NCBI RefSeq assembly: GCF_900109995.1
Contig: NZ_FOCB01000019.1
Coordinates: 1 to 64,000 of the forward strand
Length of the DNA stretch: 64,000 bases
Reading direction: 5' to 3'
From: Pseudomonas sp. ok272
GTDB lineage: Bacteria > Pseudomonadota > Gammaproteobacteria > Pseudomonadales > Pseudomonadaceae
This document shows positions 18,161-29,706 of the stretch, one piece after another. How positions within the stretch are numbered: position 1 is the first letter of the stretch; every line of letters starts with the position of its first letter. The translations under genes were made by a program, and so were the position numbers. Below the pieces are notes generated by a model, which worked only from the letters and a program-made list of their open reading frames with translations, made no database searches and was not told the origin of the DNA.

Positions 18161-20686
18161 TTAGAGGCTGCGAGCAACCTGAACCTTCTCGAAGACTTCG
18201 ATCTTGTCACCGACTTTGACGTCGTTGTAGCTCTTCACGCCGATACCGCATTCCATGCCGGCACGTACTTCGGAAGCGTCATCCTTGAAGCGGCGCAGGG
18301 ATTCCAGCTCGCCTTCGAAGATAACGATGTCTTCACGCAGTACACGGATTGGACGGTTACGGTGAACAACACCTTCGATCACCATGCAACCGGCGATCGC
18401 GCCAAATTTCGGCGAACGGAACACGTCACGCACTTCGGCGATACCCAGGATGTTCTCGCGAACATCGCTGCCCAGCATACCGGTCAGGGCTTTCTTGACG
18501 TCTTCGATGATGTCGTAGATCACGTTGTAGTAACGCATATCCAGACCTTCCTGCTCGACGATCTTGCGAGCACCGGCATCGGCACGCACGTTGAAGCCGA
18601 ACAGTACAGCATTGGAGGCCAGTGCCAGGTTGGCGTCGGACTCGGTGATACCACCGACACCGCCACCCACTACACGCACTTGCACTTCGTCGTTACCCAG
18701 GCCATTCAAGGCACCGTTCAACGCTTCCAACGAACCACGAACGTCAGACTTGAGGACGATGTTAAGCGTCTTCTTCTCTTCCTGGCCCATGTTCTCGAAG
18801 ATGTTTTCCAGCTTGCCTGCGTGAGCACGAGCCAATTTGACTTCACGGAACTTGCCTTGACGGAACAGAGCCACTTCACGGGCTTTCTTCTCGTCCGACA
18901 GCACGCTCATCTCGTCGCCAGCGTCCGGTGTACCGTCCAGGCCGAGGATCTCGACAGGGATGGAAGGACCGGCTTCCTTGATCGGCTTGCCGTTCTCGTC
19001 GAGCATGGCACGTACGCGGCCATAGTTCGAACCGACCAGGACCATGTCGCCTTGGCGCAGGGTACCGTCTTGAACCAGAACGGTTGCAACCGGGCCACGA
19101 CCTTTGTCGAGACGCGATTCAACCACAACACCGCGACCTGGGGCCGACGGAGTTGCTTTCAGTTCGAGAACTTCGGCTTGCAGCAGAACAGCTTCAAGCA
19201 GTTCGTCTACGCCGGTACCGACTTTCGCCGAGACCGAAACGAACGGCGTATCACCGCCCCACTCTTCGGATGTCACGCCGTGAACCGACAGCTCGCTACG
19301 GATGCGATCGAGATCGGCGCCCGGCTTGTCAATCTTGTTCACTGCAACCACCAGTGGAACACCCGCGGCCTTGGCGTGCTGGACAGCTTCAATGGTCTGC
19401 GGCATCACGCCGTCGTCCGCTGCAACTACCAGGATCACGATGTCAGTCGCCTTGGCACCACGGGCACGCATGGCGGTAAACGCGGCGTGACCTGGGGTAT
19501 CGAGGAAGGTGACCATGCCGCGTTCGGTTTCAACGTGGTACGCACCGATGTGCTGGGTGATGCCGCCGGCTTCGCCTGCAGCTACCTTGGCACGACGGAT
19601 GTAGTCGAGCAGCGAGGTCTTACCGTGGTCAACGTGGCCCATTACGGTCACGACTGGCGCTCGGGAGAACGTCTCGCCTTCAAACTTCAGGGACTCGGCC
19701 AGGGAATCTTCCAGGGCGGTGTCGCTGACCAGGGTCACTTTGTGGCCCAACTCTTCAGCAACCAGTTGGGCAGTTTCCTGATCCAGTACCTGGTTGATGG
19801 TGGCTGGGGTACCCAGTTTGAACATGAACTTGATGATTTCAGCTGCCTTGACCGACATCTGCTGGGCAAGATCGCCAACAGTGATGGTCTCGCCGATCTT
19901 CACTTCACGCACGACAGGGCCGGTTGGGCTCTGGAAACCGTGGGCGTTGCGCTTCTTCAGCTTGGCCTTGCCGCGACCACCACGACGGAAGCCATCGCTT
20001 TCTTCGTCGGTAGTACGTGGCGCTACGCGTGGCGCAGGTGCTTTTTCTTTGACCGAAGCACGATGCGGAGCGTTTTTACGCTCACCATCGCCACTGCCAC
20101 GACGAGCGTTGTCGTCGGCACGTGGTTTGTCCGGGCGGCGCTGTTCGTTCTGCTTGTTGCGAATATCGGCAGACGGCGCTGGTGCAGAAGCCACGACCGG
20201 AGCGTTTTCACGCACCGGTGCAGCGACCGCAGCAGGCGCTGCAGCAGCATTGGCAGTGCCGGTTTGAGCAGCAGGCTGGCTACGCGCGTCTTCTTCGGCG
20301 CGACGCTTGGCTTCTTCTTCAGCCTTCTGACGTGCAGCATTTTCTACTGCGCGACGCTCTTCCAGTTCACGCTTGCGCTCGGCTTCGATTTCTTCCGGGC
20401 TGCGCTGTACGAAGACTTTCTTCTTGCGCACTTCAACGCTGATGCTTTTGCTGCCAGCAACACGCAGGGTGCTGGTTGTTTTACGCTGCAACGTGATCTT
20501 GCGCGGTTCTTCCACTTTCGCCTTGTGGCTGCTTTTCAGGTGAGTCAGCAAAGACTGCTTCTCACTGTCGCTCACATGTTCCTCGGCGGCGGTGTGCGGC
20601 AGACCTGCCTCACGCATCTGCTGCAGCAGGCGCTCTACCGGTGTTTTGACCTCATCGGCCAGTTGTTTCACCGTGACTTGCGTCAT
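18161..20686 (-). CDS. infB: Translation initiation factor IF-2
   Basis: 841-aa GTPase that brings fMet-tRNA to the 30S subunit. It has an N-terminal IF2_N domain, a long charged Ala/Glu/Arg-rich linker (about 60-240), a second IF2_N segment, then the G domain with [12 protein letters not shown] (G1), DTPGHAAFT (G3) and NKIDKPGA (G4), and the C-terminal beta barrels including the fMet-tRNA binding domain. It starts 26 bases after nusA. The tRNA-fMet gene sits at the head of this gene group. Confidence 0.97.
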   Translation of the reverse strand: MTQVTVKQLADEVKTPVERLLQQMREAGLPHTAAEEHVSDSEKQSLLTHLKSSHKAKVEEPRKITLQRKTTSTLRVAGSKSISVEVRKKKVFVQRSPEEIEAERKRELEERRAVENAARQKAEEEAKRRAEEDARSQPAAQTGTANAAAAPAAVAAPVRENAPVVASAPAPSADIRNKQNEQRRPDKPRADDNARRGSGDGERKNAPHRASVKEKAPAPRVAPRTTDEESDGFRRGGRGKAKLKKRNAHGFQSPTGPVVREVKIGETITVGDLAQQMSVKAAEIIKFMFKLGTPATINQVLDQETAQLVAEELGHKVTLVSDTALEDSLAESLKFEGETFSRAPVVTVMGHVDHGKTSLLDYIRRAKVAAGEAGGITQHIGAYHVETERGMVTFLDTPGHAAFTAMRARGAKATDIVILVVAADDGVMPQTIEAVQHAKAAGVPLVVAVNKIDKPGADLDRIRSELSVHGVTSEEWGGDTPFVSVSAKVGTGVDELLEAVLLQAEVLELKATPSAPGRGVVVESRLDKGRGPVATVLVQDGTLRQGDMVLVGSNYGRVRAMLDENGKPIKEAGPSIPVEILGLDGTPDAGDEMSVLSDEKKAREVALFRQGKFREVKLARAHAGKLENIFENMGQEEKKTLNIVLKSDVRGSLEALNGALNGLGNDEVQVRVVGGGVGGITESDANLALASNAVLFGFNVRADAGARKIVEQEGLDMRYYNVIYDIIEDVKKALTGMLGSDVRENILGIAEVRDVFRSPKFGAIAGCMVIEGVVHRNRPIRVLREDIVIFEGELESLRRFKDDASEVRAGMECGIGVKSYNDVKVGDKIEVFEKVQVARSL

Positions 20687-20712
20687 GCACTTCTCTCCTC
20701 AGGCCGCGCCTA

Positions 20713-22194
20713 TTACTCGAACCAATGGGCTCGGGCGGCCATGATCAACTTGCCGGCACGATCATCGTCAATGCCGTCGATGTCGAGCAGGTCGTCAATA
20801 GACTGCTCGGCCAGGTCTTCGCGGGTAATTACGCCGCGCACCGCCAGTTCCATCGCCAAATCCTTGTCCATACCCTCAAGCGAGAGCAGGTCTTCGGCCG
20901 GATGGGCGTCTGCCAGCTTTTCCTCAGTAGCGATGGCTTTAGTCAACAAACGATCCTTGGCACGAGCGCGAAGCTCGTTGACGGTTTCTTCGTCAAAGCC
21001 GTCGATGTTGAGCATTTCTTCCACCGGTACGTAGGCAATCTCTTCCAGGCTGGTGAAGCCTTCATCTACCAGCACCTGCGCCAGGTCTTCGTCGACTTCC
21101 AGCTCGTCGATGAAGTTGCGCAGGATGTCGCCGGTTTCTGCTTGCTGCTTAGCCTGGATGTCCGATTCGGTCATCACGTTCAGGGTCCAGCCAGTCAACT
21201 GGCTAGCCAGACGCACGTTCTGACCACCGCGACCGATGGCCTGAGCCAGATTATCTGCGCCAACGGCGATGTCCATTGCATGGGCATCTTCGTCAACGAT
21301 AATTGCCGCAACCTCCGCCGGGGACATGGCGTTGATCACGAACTGCGCTGGGTTGTCGTCCCACAGGACGATATCCACACGCTCACCGCCCAATTCACCG
21401 GATACTGCCTGGACGCGCGAACCGCGCATACCGATGCAAGCACCCTGAGGGTCGATGCGTTTGTCCTTGGAGCGGACGGCGATCTTGGCGCGCGAACCCG
21501 GGTCACGGGAAGCAGCCATTACTTCGATCAGGCCTTCTGCAATTTCCGGCACTTCGATGCGGAACAACTCGATCAGCATTTCCGGCGCGGTACGCGACAG
21601 GATCAACTGCGGGCCGCGGTTCTCGGTGCGGATTTCCTTGAGCAGCGCACGCAGGCGCACGCCAACCCGGAAAGTCTCGCGGGAAATGATGTCTTCACGC
21701 GCCAGCAGCGCTTCAGCGTTGTTGCCCAGATCAACGATCACGTTGTCGCGGGTGACTTTCTTCACGGTGCCGGAGATGATTTCCCCCAGGCGCTCGCGAT
21801 ACGCATCAACAACCTGAGCGCGCTCTGCCTCACGAACTTTCTGCACAATGACTTGCTTGGCAGTCTGTGCAGCGATACGGCCGAACTCGATGGACTCGAT
21901 CTTCTCTTCGACAACATCGCCAACCTTGGCGCCAGGATGCGTTTCTGCAACCTTGCTTGGCCAGGTTTCGATGGCCGGATCGTCCAGGTCCGCTTCCTCG
22001 ACGACCGTCCAGCGACGGAATGTCTCGTAAGCACCGGTGTGGCGATTGATTTCCACACGCAGATCGACTTCGTCCTCAAAACGCTTCTTGGTAGCAGTGG
22101 CCAGGGCCAGCTCCAGCGCTTCAAAAATTACGTTTGCCGGTACGCCCTTTTCATTGGATACCGACTCAACAACCAGCAGTACTTCTTTGCTCAT
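20713..22194 (-). CDS. nusA: Transcription termination/antitermination factor NusA
   Basis: 493-aa RNA polymerase-associated factor controlling pausing, termination and antitermination. The domains are an N-terminal RNAP-binding region with [20 protein letters not shown], an S1 domain (about 135-200, [16 protein letters not shown]), two KH domains (about 230-345, with GMRGSRVQ and [10 protein letters not shown]) and two acidic C-terminal repeats as in other proteobacteria. The ATG at 22194 begins MSKEV; an in-frame upstream start at 22215 is less likely. Confidence 0.96.
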   Translation of the reverse strand: MSKEVLLVVESVSNEKGVPANVIFEALELALATATKKRFEDEVDLRVEINRHTGAYETFRRWTVVEEADLDDPAIETWPSKVAETHPGAKVGDVVEEKIESIEFGRIAAQTAKQVIVQKVREAERAQVVDAYRERLGEIISGTVKKVTRDNVIVDLGNNAEALLAREDIISRETFRVGVRLRALLKEIRTENRGPQLILSRTAPEMLIELFRIEVPEIAEGLIEVMAASRDPGSRAKIAVRSKDKRIDPQGACIGMRGSRVQAVSGELGGERVDIVLWDDNPAQFVINAMSPAEVAAIIVDEDAHAMDIAVGADNLAQAIGRGGQNVRLASQLTGWTLNVMTESDIQAKQQAETGDILRNFIDELEVDEDLAQVLVDEGFTSLEEIAYVPVEEMLNIDGFDEETVNELRARAKDRLLTKAIATEEKLADAHPAEDLLSLEGMDKDLAMELAVRGVITREDLAEQSIDDLLDIDGIDDDRAGKLIMAARAHWFE

Positions 22195-22241
22195 CGTACG
22201 CCTCGCCTTTCGCAAGCCATTGGATCCGCGGGATCCGCGTC

Positions 22242-22700
22242 TCAGTCAAAACTGGGAATAATGTTGGCCTTGTCGACCATATCGATCGGCAACAGGAACT
22301 CGTGATCCTCTACCTGTACCACGACGTCCTGCTCTTCTACACCGCGCAGAAGGCCCTGAAAGTTGCGTCGACCTTCAAAAGGCGAGCGCAGCTTGATCTT
22401 CACTTGTTCACCGGCAAATTGTGCAAACTGCTCAAGAGTGAACAGTGGGCGTTCCATGCCAGGCGAGGAAACTTCAAGGGTGTACTCAACGGCGATTGGA
22501 TCTTCAACATCCAGGACACCGCTGATCTGACGGCTGACGATGGCACAATCGTCCACCAGCACACCGCCTTCTTTATCAATATAAACGCGCAACATTGAAT
22601 GGCGACCTTGAGCCGAAAACTCAATACCCCAGCATTCATAGCCCAGGGCCACGACCACCGGGGCCAGCAAGGCCTGCAACTGTTCTAGCTTGCTCGACAC
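22242..22700 (-). CDS. rimP: Ribosome maturation factor RimP
   Basis: 152-aa protein for 30S assembly, first coding gene of the rimP-nusA-infB operon. Recognised by [10 protein letters not shown], the [20 protein letters not shown] strand-loop and [10 protein letters not shown]. The start is taken as GTG at 22700, eight bases after GAGGGGG; an ATG upstream at 22718 would place the ribosome site inside the coding region. It lies after tRNA-fMet, as metY-rimP does in E. coli. Confidence 0.92.
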   Translation of the reverse strand: MSSKLEQLQALLAPVVVALGYECWGIEFSAQGRHSMLRVYIDKEGGVLVDDCAIVSRQISGVLDVEDPIAVEYTLEVSSPGMERPLFTLEQFAQFAGEQVKIKLRSPFEGRRNFQGLLRGVEEQDVVVQVEDHEFLLPIDMVDKANIIPSFD

Positions 22701-22748
22701 CTGAACCCCCTCGTGCATGTAAATGCATGCAATGCAAAAATAAAAAAA

Positions 22749-22763
22749 TGGGCGAAACGCCCA
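22749..22763 (-). terminator. Short hairpin with U-tract ahead of rimP
   Basis: TGGGCG-AAA-CGCCCA followed on the minus strand by a run of seven T residues. With the next hairpin it separates the tRNA-fMet transcript from rimP, or acts as an attenuator for the operon. Confidence 0.65.
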
Positions 22764-22812
22764 TCCCTGAAACGCCGTCGAACAGCGGCGTTGAAAGTGT
22801 CCAGCTAACAAA

Positions 22813-22830
22813 AAGCCCCTTAAAAGGGGC
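22813..22830 (-). terminator. Terminator after tRNA-fMet
   Basis: AGCCCCT-TAAA-AGGGGCT, followed on the minus strand by TTTTTG. It lies nine bases past the 3' end of the tRNA. Confidence 0.75.
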
Positions 22831-22839
22831 TCCTGAAAC

Positions 22840-22916
<77 letters not shown>

Positions 22917-22983
22917 ACAAAGCTGGGGCGGAAGTATACGACCGATCCCTTGCAGGGTCAATGTAACCTTCCACCTGCAAGAA

Positions 22984-23001
22984 AGCCCGCAACAGCGGGC
23001 T
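22984..23001 (-). terminator. Hairpin between tRNA-Leu and tRNA-fMet
   Basis: AGCCCGC-AACA-GCGGGCT with TTCTT after it on the minus strand, 13 bases past the tRNA-Leu 3' end. Confidence 0.65.
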
Positions 23002-23013
23002 CTCCTGACTAAT

Positions 23014-23099
23014 TGGTACCGAGAAGGGGACTCGAACCCCTACACCCTATGGGCACAACCACCTCAAGGTTGCGTGTCTACCAATTCCACCACCTCGGC
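23014..23099 (-). tRNA. tRNA-Leu(GAG)
   Basis: 86 nt with encoded CCA and a long variable arm. It begins GCCGAGG and ends CTCGGTACCA. The anticodon loop TTGAGGT gives GAG. It follows secG closely, the same secG-leuU order as in enterobacteria. Confidence 0.93.
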
Positions 23100-23121
23100 A
23101 ATACTACGTTTGAAACCCTTC

Positions 23122-23505
23122 TTACTTTTGCTCTTGAGCTGGAGGCACGTCAGTCGCATTGGTTGCCGACTTTTGCTCTTGAAGCACCGGTACATCATCA
23201 GAAGCCGGTTTTGGCTTTGGAACTTCCAACACCGCTGGATTTGGTAAACCTACTTGAGTCAGCTCATGAGCTTTCTCTTTAGCAAAGTAACCTAACCCTA
23301 AGCTGGTTATGAAAAAACCTGCGGCAAGTATACCAGTAAACTTACTAAGAAAGGTAGAGGAACCTTGGCTTCCGAACACAGTATTTGAAGCACCTGCTCC
23401 GAAAGACGCACCAGCATCCGCACCTTTACCCTGCTGCAGCAATACGAGAGCAACTACGCCCAGTGCACCCAGCAGATGAAAAACGACTACGACTGTTTCC
23501 AGCAT
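23122..23505 (-). CDS. secG: Preprotein translocase subunit SecG
   Basis: 127-aa inner-membrane subunit of the SecYEG channel. It has two membrane helices (about 2-22 and 55-75) joined by the conserved [19 protein letters not shown] loop. The C-terminal 45 residues are a polar Pro/Lys/Gln-rich tail that varies between species. The ATG at 23505 is chosen because it begins at TM1; an upstream in-frame start would run back into tpiA. It is four bases after the tpiA stop. Confidence 0.94.
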   Translation of the reverse strand: MLETVVVVFHLLGALGVVALVLLQQGKGADAGASFGAGASNTVFGSQGSSTFLSKFTGILAAGFFITSLGLGYFAKEKAHELTQVGLPNPAVLEVPKPKPASDDVPVLQEQKSATNATDVPPAQEQK

Positions 23506-23509
23506 TTTT

Positions 23510-24265
23510 TCAGTTTCCCGCGGCGCGACAAATCGCACCGAACTCATCTGCATTCAGGGACGCTCCACCAATGAGCCCCCCATCGATATCCGGCATGCCG
23601 AACAGTTCGACCGCATTGGCCGCCTTCACGCTGCCGCCGTATAGAAGCCGCACACCTCGTGCGACCTCAGAATTTTCTGCCGCCAACTGCGCGCGAATGG
23701 CTGCATGCACATCCTGCGCTTGTTGCGGTGATGCAGTCAGCCCGGTGCCAATGGCCCAGACCGGCTCGTAAGCAATTACTGCTTTTGCAAAAGCCCCAAC
23801 ACCCAGCTCCTCAATGATACTGCCCAGCTGACGCCCGACAACCTCAAGAGTCTTTCCAGCTTCGCGCTGCTCAAGGGTTTCCCCTATACACAACACTGGA
23901 ATCAAGCCACATGCCTGCGCTGCTGCAAACTTGCGATTCAATGTCCCGTCACGCTCGCCCATGATCTGGCGGCGCTCTGAGTGCCCAACGAGCACCAGGG
24001 AACAACCTGCATCCACCAACTGACTCGGAGCAATTTCACCGGTCAGTGCACCTTGCATCGGTTCCACCGCAGAGTTCTGCGCGCCGACCGAAATCGACTT
24101 TCCTTTCAAGCCATCAACCACTTGGTTGATATACAAGCAAGGCGGAAACACTGCGACATCAACACCGCTTGGCAAGGCCAGATGACGAAGGCCGTTGATC
24201 AGCTCAGCGACGCTGGCGCGGGTACCGTGCATCTTCCAGTTACCAGCTACCATAGGGCGACGCAT
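23510..24265 (-). CDS. tpiA: Triosephosphate isomerase
   Basis: Interconverts dihydroxyacetone phosphate and glyceraldehyde 3-phosphate. At 251 aa it has normal length. Active-site parts are the N-terminal GNWKMHG lysine, VGHSERR with the catalytic histidine, and [11 protein letters not shown] with the catalytic glutamate. It sits between glmM and secG and may be co-transcribed with them. Confidence 0.96.
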   Translation of the reverse strand: MRRPMVAGNWKMHGTRASVAELINGLRHLALPSGVDVAVFPPCLYINQVVDGLKGKSISVGAQNSAVEPMQGALTGEIAPSQLVDAGCSLVLVGHSERRQIMGERDGTLNRKFAAAQACGLIPVLCIGETLEQREAGKTLEVVGRQLGSIIEELGVGAFAKAVIAYEPVWAIGTGLTASPQQAQDVHAAIRAQLAAENSEVARGVRLLYGGSVKAANAVELFGMPDIDGGLIGGASLNADEFGAICRAAGN

Positions 24266-24331
24266 GCTGTACCTCGTCGGTCAAAGTGGGCGCAGATGTT
24301 ACCCAACCACATCATTGCTGGCAAGCCGAAA

Positions 24332-25669
24332 TCAGGCAGAAACTTCAGCAACCAGCTTTGCCAGTGCTTCGGCATGGCCGCGGACCAGTGTTTCGTCCTC
24401 ACCTTCGACCATGACACGCACCAGAGGCTCTGTACCCGACTTGCGCAACAAGACGCGACCACGCCCCGCCATTGCCTGAGTAACGCGCTCACTGGCCTCT
24501 TTCACAGCCGCATGCTCGACCGGGTTATCGCCGCCGGAAAAGCGCACATTGATCAGAACTTGAGGACACTTGCGCAGCGCCTGGCGTGATTGTGCAAGGC
24601 TCTCCGAGCGACTCCTCAGCGCCATCAACACCTGCAGGGCCGCGATGATCGCATCCCCCGTAGTGGTATGACTGAAGCACACGACATGACCCGAATTTTC
24701 GCCACCTATCAGCCAATTTCGCTCAAGCAGTTCGGCAATCACATACCGATCACCGACATTGGCGCGAACAAACGGAATACCCAAGTCAGCCAACGCCAAC
24801 TCCAACCCCAGATTACTCATCAGGGTTCCAACAACGCCACCCTGCAACTTGTCACGCTCGTGCAGATCGCGAGCAATGATAAACAGCAGTTCATCGCCAT
24901 CGACGATTGCACCGGTGTGATCGACCATCATCACTCGATCACCATCACCGTCGAACGCAATGCCCAAATCCGCCTGCTCCGCCAGCACCGCCTCCTGCAG
25001 TTGCCCCATATGGGTCGACCCGCAGTTCTTGTTGATGTTCAAGCCATCGGGCTGCGCAGAGAGCACCGTGACCTGGGCGCCCAGCTCACGAAAAACACTC
25101 GGTGCCACTTTGTAGGTTGCGCCATGGGCGCAATCAACAACGATTTTCATCCCGGAAAAACTGGTACCCGTCGGGACGCTGCTCTTACAGAATTCAATGT
25201 AACGACCCGAGGCGTCGTTGATGCGCGACACCTTGCCGATCTGGCTCGACTCGACAACGGTCATTGGCGCGTCCAACAACTCCTCGATCATCAACTCGAC
25301 TTCATCCGGCAGCTTGGTGCCCTTACCGGAAAAGAACTTGATGCCGTTGTCGTCATGCGGGTTGTGGGAAGCGCTGATCACAATGCCGGCTTCCGCATGG
25401 AACGTTCGGGTGAGGTAGGCGATTGCCGGTGTCGGCATGGGACCCAGCAGCATCACATCAGCCCCTGCCGAGGTCAGTCCGGCCTCCAGCGCCGCCTCAA
25501 ACATATAGCCGGAGATACGCGTGTCCTTGCCAACCAGGATCTTGCAGGCCCCCATCCGTCGGAATGCCATGCCCGCCGCCCAACCGAGCTTGAGCATGAA
25601 GTCCGGAGTAATCGGGTACGTACCGACCCGACCACGGATACCATCGGTGCCAAAATATTTTTTAGTCAT
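24332..25669 (-). CDS. glmM: Phosphoglucosamine mutase
   Basis: Converts glucosamine 6-phosphate to glucosamine 1-phosphate for UDP-GlcNAc, the cell-wall and LPS precursor. The 445-aa enzyme has the phosphoserine loop [12 protein letters not shown] (about residues 99-110), the metal loop [11 protein letters not shown] and the C-terminal sugar-phosphate loop [15 protein letters not shown]. It follows folP by 15 bases, the common folP-glmM pair. Confidence 0.96.
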   Translation of the reverse strand: MTKKYFGTDGIRGRVGTYPITPDFMLKLGWAAGMAFRRMGACKILVGKDTRISGYMFEAALEAGLTSAGADVMLLGPMPTPAIAYLTRTFHAEAGIVISASHNPHDDNGIKFFSGKGTKLPDEVELMIEELLDAPMTVVESSQIGKVSRINDASGRYIEFCKSSVPTGTSFSGMKIVVDCAHGATYKVAPSVFRELGAQVTVLSAQPDGLNINKNCGSTHMGQLQEAVLAEQADLGIAFDGDGDRVMMVDHTGAIVDGDELLFIIARDLHERDKLQGGVVGTLMSNLGLELALADLGIPFVRANVGDRYVIAELLERNWLIGGENSGHVVCFSHTTTGDAIIAALQVLMALRSRSESLAQSRQALRKCPQVLINVRFSGGDNPVEHAAVKEASERVTQAMAGRGRVLLRKSGTEPLVRVMVEGEDETLVRGHAEALAKLVAEVSA

Positions 25670-25684
25670 AAGTACCCATCACTC

Positions 25685-26536
25685 TCATTCGGCTGACTCT
25701 ACGGCGGCGATCATCCGCACTACGTCTATCGTTTCGGCCACGTCATGCACGCGCAAAATTTTTGCCCCCTTGACCACCGCCAGCGCGGCAAGAGCAAGGC
25801 CGCCATGCAGCCGCTCCCCCACCGGACGATTCAAGGCCTGCCCGATCATGCTCTTGCGAGACACACCCACCAGCAGCGGGCGCCCAAGTTCATTCAGGGC
25901 TTCCATATGCTTGAACAGGCTCAAGTTGTGCTGGAGGCTCTTGGCAAAACCAAAGCCCGGATCAAGAATAATCCGTTGCGCCGCAATACCCGCAGCCGCG
26001 CACTGCTCCATACGCCTAGAGAGGAACTCGCCCACCTCAAGCGTTACGTCAGCATAGTGCGGATTATCCTGCATATCCCCTGGCTCACCGAGCATATGCA
26101 TCAGGCACACAGGTAGGCCAGTGGCCGCAGCAGCGTCCAAGGCCCCGTCTCGACGCAGCGATCGAACATCGTTGATCAGCCCCGCCCCCAGACGCGCCGC
26201 CTCACGCATGACCGCAGGCGTGGACGTATCGACAGAAATAATCACATCTAGTTCACGATGGATCAGTTCGACAATCGGCGCTACACGCTCAAGCTCTTCA
26301 AGCGGTGAAACCGCCCGAGCACCCGGCCGAGTCGACTCGCCACCGACATCGATCAAAGTCGCGCCGGCAGACACCATCGCCTCGGCATGCCTCAGGGCAG
26401 CATCAAGCTGGCTGAAACGACCGCCATCGGAGAAAGAATCAGGGGTGACATTCAGAATACCCATGACATGCGCATGGGCTAAATCAAGAACCCGGTTGCC
26501 GCAAGGCAACCGGGTTGAGGACTGTACAAGAGTCAT
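25685..26536 (-). CDS. folP: Dihydropteroate synthase
   Basis: Condenses pABA with hydroxymethyl-dihydropterin pyrophosphate in folate synthesis and is the target of sulfonamides. The 283-aa TIM barrel shows MGILNVTPDSFSDGG, DVGGESTRPGA, the INDV segment, LDPGFGFAK and the C-terminal RVHDV. It lies eight bases after the ftsH stop, so the two are co-transcribed, as in E. coli. Confidence 0.96.
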   Translation of the reverse strand: MTLVQSSTRLPCGNRVLDLAHAHVMGILNVTPDSFSDGGRFSQLDAALRHAEAMVSAGATLIDVGGESTRPGARAVSPLEELERVAPIVELIHRELDVIISVDTSTPAVMREAARLGAGLINDVRSLRRDGALDAAAATGLPVCLMHMLGEPGDMQDNPHYADVTLEVGEFLSRRMEQCAAAGIAAQRIILDPGFGFAKSLQHNLSLFKHMEALNELGRPLLVGVSRKSMIGQALNRPVGERLHGGLALAALAVVKGAKILRVHDVAETIDVVRMIAAVESAE

Positions 26537-26544
26537 TTAAAACC

Positions 26545-28455
26545 TTAGACGTCGGCAGCGGGACCGCCGATTGGGGTTTCAGGACGCTCTTCCTGCGCTG
26601 CCGGAGGTGTACCGGAAGTGCCGGTCCCGCCCGACCAATCACGCGGCTCACGCGGTGTGCGCCCTGCCATAATGTCATCGATCTGCTCAGCATCGATGGT
26701 TTCGTATTTCATCAGCGCATCAGCCATTGCATCCAGCTTGTCGCGGTTATCCGTCAGGATTTGCTTGGCCGTGCCATAGCACTGATCAATGATGCTGCGC
26801 ACTTCGGAATCGATCAGCTTGGCAGTCTCGCCCGAGAAGCTGGCATGTTGGCCACCACCGCCACGACCGAGGAACACTTCGCCCTCTTCTTCGGCGTACA
26901 TCAGGGGACCGAGTTTTTCCGACAACCCCCACTTGGTGACCATGTTCCGCGCAATCTGGCTCGCACGCATGATGTCATTCGACGCGCCAGTGGTGACACC
27001 ATCGAAACCGAGGGTCATTTCTTCAGCGATCCGGCCGCCGTACAGCGAGCAGATCTGACTGATCAGCGCGCGCTTGGACAGGCTGTAGCGATCTTCTTCC
27101 GGCAGGAACATGGTTACACCCAGCGCACGACCACGCGGAATGATCGAGACCTTGTAGACCGGGTCATGCTCGGGCACCACACGACCAACGATCGCGTGAC
27201 CCGCCTCATGATAAGCCGTGTTGCGCTTCTCTTTCTCGGACATGACCATGGATTTGCGCTCGGCGCCCATCATGATCTTGTCCTTGGCCAGCTCGAATTC
27301 CTTCATCTCGACAACACGCTTGCCGGTACGAGCAGCGAACAGTGATGCTTCGTTGACCAAGTTGGCCAAGTCAGCACCGGAGAAGCCAGGTGTGCCACGA
27401 GCGATGACCGCAGGTGCGACATCGTCACCCATCGGCACTTTACGCATATGGACTTTCAGGATCTGCTCACGCCCACGGATATCCGGAAGACCTACTACAA
27501 CCTGGCGGTCGAAGCGGCCCGGACGCAACAGCGCCGGATCCAGTACGTCAGGACGGTTGGTCGCGGCAATGACAATGATGCCGTCGTTCATTTCAAAACC
27601 GTCCATCTCTACCAGCAACTGGTTGAGAGTCTGCTCACGCTCATCATGACCGCCGCCCATGCCTGCGCCGCGATGACGACCAACGGCATCGATTTCGTCG
27701 ATGAAGATGATGCAAGGCGCGTGCTTCTTCGCCTGTTCAAACATGTCACGAACACGGCTGGCGCCGACACCCACGAACATTTCGACGAAATCGGAGCCGG
27801 AAATGGTAAAGAACGGCACCTTGGCTTCGCCAGCGATAGCCTTGGCCAGCAGGGTTTTACCGGTACCTGGCGGGCCAACCATCAGCACGCCACGAGGAAT
27901 GCGACCGCCCAGGCGCTGGAACTTGCCCGGATCGCGCAGGAACTCGACCAGTTCACCCACTTCTTCCTTGGCTTCGTCACAACCGGCGACGTCAGCCAAG
28001 GTCGTTTTAACCTGATCTTCGGAGAGCAGGCGTGCCTTGCTCTTGCCGAAACTCATCGGCCCACCCTTGCCGCCCGCACCACCTTGCATCTGTCGCATGA
28101 AGAACATGAAGACGGCGATGATCACCAGGATCGGGAAGCTTGCGACCAGGAGCTGAGTCCAGATGCTTTGCTGTTCAGGCTGCTTGCCTTCGACAACCAC
28201 ATGATTATCCACCAGGTCGCCGATCAGACCGTTGTCCTGAATAGCCGGACGAATGGTCTTGAAGCTATCGCCATCAGTGCGCTTGCCGGTAATGACATAG
28301 CCATCCACGGCTACGCGCTCGACCTTGCCATCCTTGACCTGCTGGATGAAGTCGGAATAGTTGAGGGTCTGCGGCTCGTTAGGGCTGGAGAAGTTGTTCA
28401 TCACCGTCACCAGGACAGCCGCGATGATCAACCACAGGATCAGATTCTTTGCCAT
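26545..28455 (-). CDS. ftsH: ATP-dependent zinc metalloprotease FtsH
   Basis: Inner-membrane AAA+ protease that degrades membrane proteins and regulators such as sigma-32 and LpxC in enterobacteria. The 636 aa show TM1 (about 3-22), a periplasmic domain, TM2 (about 97-117), the Walker [19 protein letters not shown], Walker [10 protein letters not shown], an SRH region and the zinc site HEAGHA. The ATG at 28455 is chosen over an in-frame TTG nine bases upstream. The 193-base gap before it holds its promoter region. Confidence 0.96.
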   Translation of the reverse strand: MAKNLILWLIIAAVLVTVMNNFSSPNEPQTLNYSDFIQQVKDGKVERVAVDGYVITGKRTDGDSFKTIRPAIQDNGLIGDLVDNHVVVEGKQPEQQSIWTQLLVASFPILVIIAVFMFFMRQMQGGAGGKGGPMSFGKSKARLLSEDQVKTTLADVAGCDEAKEEVGELVEFLRDPGKFQRLGGRIPRGVLMVGPPGTGKTLLAKAIAGEAKVPFFTISGSDFVEMFVGVGASRVRDMFEQAKKHAPCIIFIDEIDAVGRHRGAGMGGGHDEREQTLNQLLVEMDGFEMNDGIIVIAATNRPDVLDPALLRPGRFDRQVVVGLPDIRGREQILKVHMRKVPMGDDVAPAVIARGTPGFSGADLANLVNEASLFAARTGKRVVEMKEFELAKDKIMMGAERKSMVMSEKEKRNTAYHEAGHAIVGRVVPEHDPVYKVSIIPRGRALGVTMFLPEEDRYSLSKRALISQICSLYGGRIAEEMTLGFDGVTTGASNDIMRASQIARNMVTKWGLSEKLGPLMYAEEEGEVFLGRGGGGQHASFSGETAKLIDSEVRSIIDQCYGTAKQILTDNRDKLDAMADALMKYETIDAEQIDDIMAGRTPREPRDWSGGTGTSGTPPAAQEERPETPIGGPAADV

Positions 28456-28612
28456 ATCGTTCAATTAACTACCCTCTGAAGCAAGCTCCGCAACTGGCGC
28501 GCGCTTCGCATGATATTCACCGGCCTAACTTACTACATTACCTACAGCTCTGGCAGGCGCCGTCTGTAACCCTTTGTGAAACATTGACTACACAATATTC
28601 GTTAATGCTTGC

Positions 28613-28641
28613 GGGGCGAAATACTAAAAACCTATCGCCCC
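28613..28641 (-). other. Hairpin between rlmE and ftsH
   Basis: GGGGCGA and TCGCCCC enclose a 15-base AT-rich loop just after the rlmE stop. No clear U-tract follows, so termination would be weak. Confidence 0.4.
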
Positions 28642-28657
28642 ACAAAAAAACCACGCT

Positions 28658-29287
28658 TTACTCGCTCCGGCCGCGGTAGCCCCAAGCCAGCATGTATTGC
28701 TCGCGGGAACTGCCCCGGGAAGAATCTGGCTTGATCATCTGGACCTTGTCGAACTTCCGACGAGCGTCCTTCACGTAGGCATCAAACCCTTCACCCTGAA
28801 AAACCTTGATCACGAAATTGCCACCGGGCTTGAGTATCCGAGCCGCCAAATCAATAGCCAGTTCGCAAAGAAACATGGCTTTAGGCATGTCTACCTCAGG
28901 CGTACCACTCATATTGGGGGCCATATCGGAAATCACAAGGTCCACCTGCGAATTACCCACGGCTTCAAGGATCTGCGCGAGCACTGCATCCTGGGTGAAG
29001 TCACCCTGGATGAAGGTCACGTCCGGAATGCTATCCATTTCCAGGATGTCCGAGGCGATCAGGCGTCCCTGGCCACCAATCAGCCGGCTGGTGACCTGCG
29101 ACCAGCCACCGGGCGCGGCACCCAGGTCGACAACGCTCATGCCCGGACGGATCAGCTTGTACTTCTCCTGGACCTCCAGAAGCTTGTAACTCGCACGCGA
29201 ACGGTAGCCATCCTTCTGCGCCTGCTTCACATAGGGATCATTGACATGTCTTTTCAGCCAACCAAGGCTTGTCTTGGAACGCGCCAT
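28658..29287 (-). CDS. rlmE: 23S rRNA 2'-O-ribose methyltransferase RlmE (FtsJ)
   Basis: Methylates U2552 in the A-loop of 23S rRNA late in 50S assembly. The 209 aa hold the SAM motif [14 protein letters not shown], the DMAPNMSG segment, and the K-D-K-E catalytic residues in SYKL, SDMAP, VIKVF and the later glutamate. It precedes ftsH in the conserved rlmE-ftsH order. It is divergent from yhbY. Confidence 0.95.
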   Translation of the reverse strand: MARSKTSLGWLKRHVNDPYVKQAQKDGYRSRASYKLLEVQEKYKLIRPGMSVVDLGAAPGGWSQVTSRLIGGQGRLIASDILEMDSIPDVTFIQGDFTQDAVLAQILEAVGNSQVDLVISDMAPNMSGTPEVDMPKAMFLCELAIDLAARILKPGGNFVIKVFQGEGFDAYVKDARRKFDKVQMIKPDSSRGSSREQYMLAWGYRGRSE

Positions 29288-29342
29288 TGGGCACCTCGAT
29301 GATAAGGGTCGTGATTAATTGGGCGGATCCACGCACCCTCGG

Positions 29343-29363
29343 GTAAAATGGCCGCCATTTTAC
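29343..29363. promoter_or_regulatory. Symmetric element between rlmE and yhbY
   Basis: GTAAAATGG-CCG-CCATTTTAC is a perfect 9-bp inverted repeat in the 101-base divergent gap. It gives a TAAAAT -10-like hexamer on each strand (29344-29349 plus, 29357-29362 minus). It could be an overlapping divergent promoter or an operator. Matching -35 boxes are weak. Confidence 0.45.
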
Positions 29364-29388
29364 AGAATCCAGACTAAAGGGTCAGATT

Positions 29389-29697
29389 ATGCCGCTCACT
29401 CAAGAGCAGAAGAAACAGTACAAATCCATCGGCCACCACCTGAAACCAGTTTTGACTGTGGCTGACAACGGTTTGACTGAAGGTGTTTTAGCCGAACTGG
29501 AACGCGCATTGAGCGATCACGAACTGATCAAGATCAAGCTCAACATCCTCGATCGCGAAGCTCGCCTGGCTGTCATCGCAGAGTTATGCAAGGTCGGCAA
29601 GGCGGACCTGGTACAGGTCATCGGTAAGATGGCGCTGATTCATCGCAAGAACTTCAGCGTAAACAAGCAACTGTCGAACGTCCATCGCTTCAAGTGA
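29389..29697 (+). CDS. yhbY: Ribosome assembly RNA-binding protein YhbY
   Basis: 102-aa CRM-domain protein that associates with pre-50S particles. The fold is visible as KKQYKSIGHHLKPVLTVADN, then ELIKIKLNILDREAR and a C-terminal IGKMALIHRKN. It is divergent from rlmE, as in many gammaproteobacteria. Confidence 0.93.
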   Translation: MPLTQEQKKQYKSIGHHLKPVLTVADNGLTEGVLAELERALSDHELIKIKLNILDREARLAVIAELCKVGKADLVQVIGKMALIHRKNFSVNKQLSNVHRFK

Positions 29698-29706
29698 CAA
29701 AACGGG

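Noticed and set aside
18125-21034. 969-codon open frame opposite infB and the end of nusA
   Set aside because: Crosses two real genes on the other strand and has no recognisable domain.
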